Origin: Candidatus Kapaibacterium sp.
Lineage (GTDB): Bacteria > Bacteroidota > Ignavibacteria > Kapaibacteriales > NICIL-2
Assembly: GCA_025055755.1 (NCBI GenBank)
Contig: JANWWF010000002.1
Location: forward strand, 263,628 to 327,627
Direction of reading: 5' to 3'
DNA length: 64,000 bases
Part shown: positions 63,505 through 64,000 of the stretch, one piece after another
How positions within the stretch are numbered: position 1 is the first letter of the stretch
Layout: each line of letters begins with the position of its first letter
Program-made: the position numbers and the translations under genes
Notes under the pieces: generated by a model
The model's input: the letters and a program-made list of their open reading frames with translations, nothing else
Databases searched by the model: none
What the model was told of the DNA's origin: nothing

Positions 63505-64000
63505 ATGGATGCCTTCAGTGTCCTCCTCATTCCTGGAGCTCAGGAGAGCACATTATTCGAGCAGATTCTTGTTCATAGCACACCAAACGTGCATGTTGTT
63601 ATTGTCAGCGAGCAGCAGGAGATTGAACGCTTGTGTTCCTCCGGGGGTCCTGCATGTATCATGCTTGATTGGGCAACAGAGATAGTTAATCCTGAATTGT
63701 TCCCGAGACAACTCCGGCGAGACGTTGATGAAACGAACACATATCTGATAGCACTCGTATATCAGTATGATCAACTCTATACTGCATACCGCGTTGGATA
63801 CAATTACGTAATTACCATAGAATACACACGGGCAACATATTACACAGTTACGAGCATCCTGCATTTGCTTGAGCGTCTATGGCAAAGTACAAAAAATTAT
63901 CACCAACTCCAGCTAGAACTGCAAGCTGTCACTACCAAAGCAGAGCATTGGATCAATGTTCTTGAACGCCTCATGTATCAGCGCATACCAGAAGCACCAT
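63505..64000 (+). CDS. Receiver-like protein, N-terminal part, runs off the window
   Basis: An open frame of 165 codons from ATG 63505 to the window end with no stop. The first 115 residues look like a degenerate response-regulator receiver: beta strands with VLLIPG, HVVIVSE, CIMLDWATEI (the Asp of LDW is at the phospho-acceptor place), YLIALVYQYD and NYVITIEY. A helical linker follows (LERLWQSTKNYHQLQLELQAV). The final visible residues (VLERLMYQRIPEAP) could begin a second domain such as an HD-type hydrolase, but that is a guess. It starts two bases after motB and is probably in the same operon, suggesting a motility-signalling role. Confidence 0.7.
   Translation, partial: MDAFSVLLIPGAQESTLFEQILVHSTPNVHVVIVSEQQEIERLCSSGGPACIMLDWATEIVNPELFPRQLRRDVDETNTYLIALVYQYDQLYTAYRVGYNYVITIEYTRATYYTVTSILHLLERLWQSTKNYHQLQLELQAVTTKAEHWINVLERLMYQRIPEAP

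Noticed and set aside
63553-63864. 103-codon open frame on the minus strand near the window end
   Set aside because: The plus-strand frame from 63505 is longer, begins two bases after motB and shows receiver-like strands, so the minus frame is treated as a shadow.
1-64000. CRISPR array, prophage or insertion sequence
   Set aside because: Reading through the window I found no regularly spaced repeats, transposase, integrase or phage structural genes.

Overview
The window is a gene-dense stretch of bacterial chromosome, apparently from a member of the Bacteroidota/Chlorobiota (FCB) assemblage near the Chlorobi/Ignavibacteria/Kapabacteria branch. The placement is inferred from three things: a tmRNA proteolysis tag read here as ANSYSYAMAA, very close to the Chlorobium tag ADDYSYAMAA as I recall it; an adjacent PorU-PorV pair of the type IX secretion system; and Bacteroidota-like TAnnTTTG promoter elements before some genes. 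I see no prophage, insertion sequence, integrase or CRISPR array. Most of the content is housekeeping.

Layout. 1-7.4 kb: the end of etfA, a bifunctional nuclease (DUF151+UVR), tRNA-Met, a PyrK-like flavin/Fe-S reductase, an M32 carboxypeptidase, tRNA-Thr with a terminator, and a three-gene partner-switching module (membrane GAF-SpoIIE phosphatase, STAS antagonist, RsbW-like kinase). 7.4-17 kb: an Rrf2 regulator, dnaB, a DsbD-type reductase, then porU and porV. 17-26 kb (minus strand): cystathionine beta-synthase, an ABC exporter, class I aldolase (fbaB), a LolC/E-like permease, 3-hydroxyacyl-CoA dehydrogenase, kbl and mnmA. 26-31 kb (plus): folC, gamma-carbonic anhydrase, type 4 uracil-DNA glycosylase, ddl and a PfkB kinase. 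31-36.8 kb (minus): PBP4 (dacB), rseP, dxr and RNase G. 37-45.2 kb (plus): lipA, glutaryl-CoA dehydrogenase, then a tight recN-phnC-phnE-guaD-flavoenzyme run. 45.2-54.5 kb (minus): tmRNA, a ClpB cut off after its first ATPase domain, surE, miaA, pcm, cdaA, phoH, two lipoproteins, ppx and prmA. 54.5-64 kb: an M28 peptidase, YtxH and DUF948 membrane proteins, a DUF6580 protein, pgeF, comEC, rpmB, a TPR protein, motA, motB and the start of a receiver-like gene that leaves the window.

How it fits together. The genes describe a Gram-negative cell with peptidoglycan (ddl, dacB), a non-mevalonate isoprenoid route (dxr), transsulfuration, lipoate-dependent enzymes, acyl-CoA/glutaryl-CoA oxidation with ETF, c-di-AMP signalling, T9SS export and a flagellar stator. 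The places most worth a second look are the half-length ClpB directly upstream of the tmRNA, the flavoenzyme gene whose 3' end runs antisense into the tmRNA acceptor arm, the phnC-phnE transporter with no phnD joined to guanine deaminase and a flavin-dependent oxygenase-like protein, and the stand-alone PyrK-like protein beginning just after a tRNA. I found no clear new defence or mobile system.
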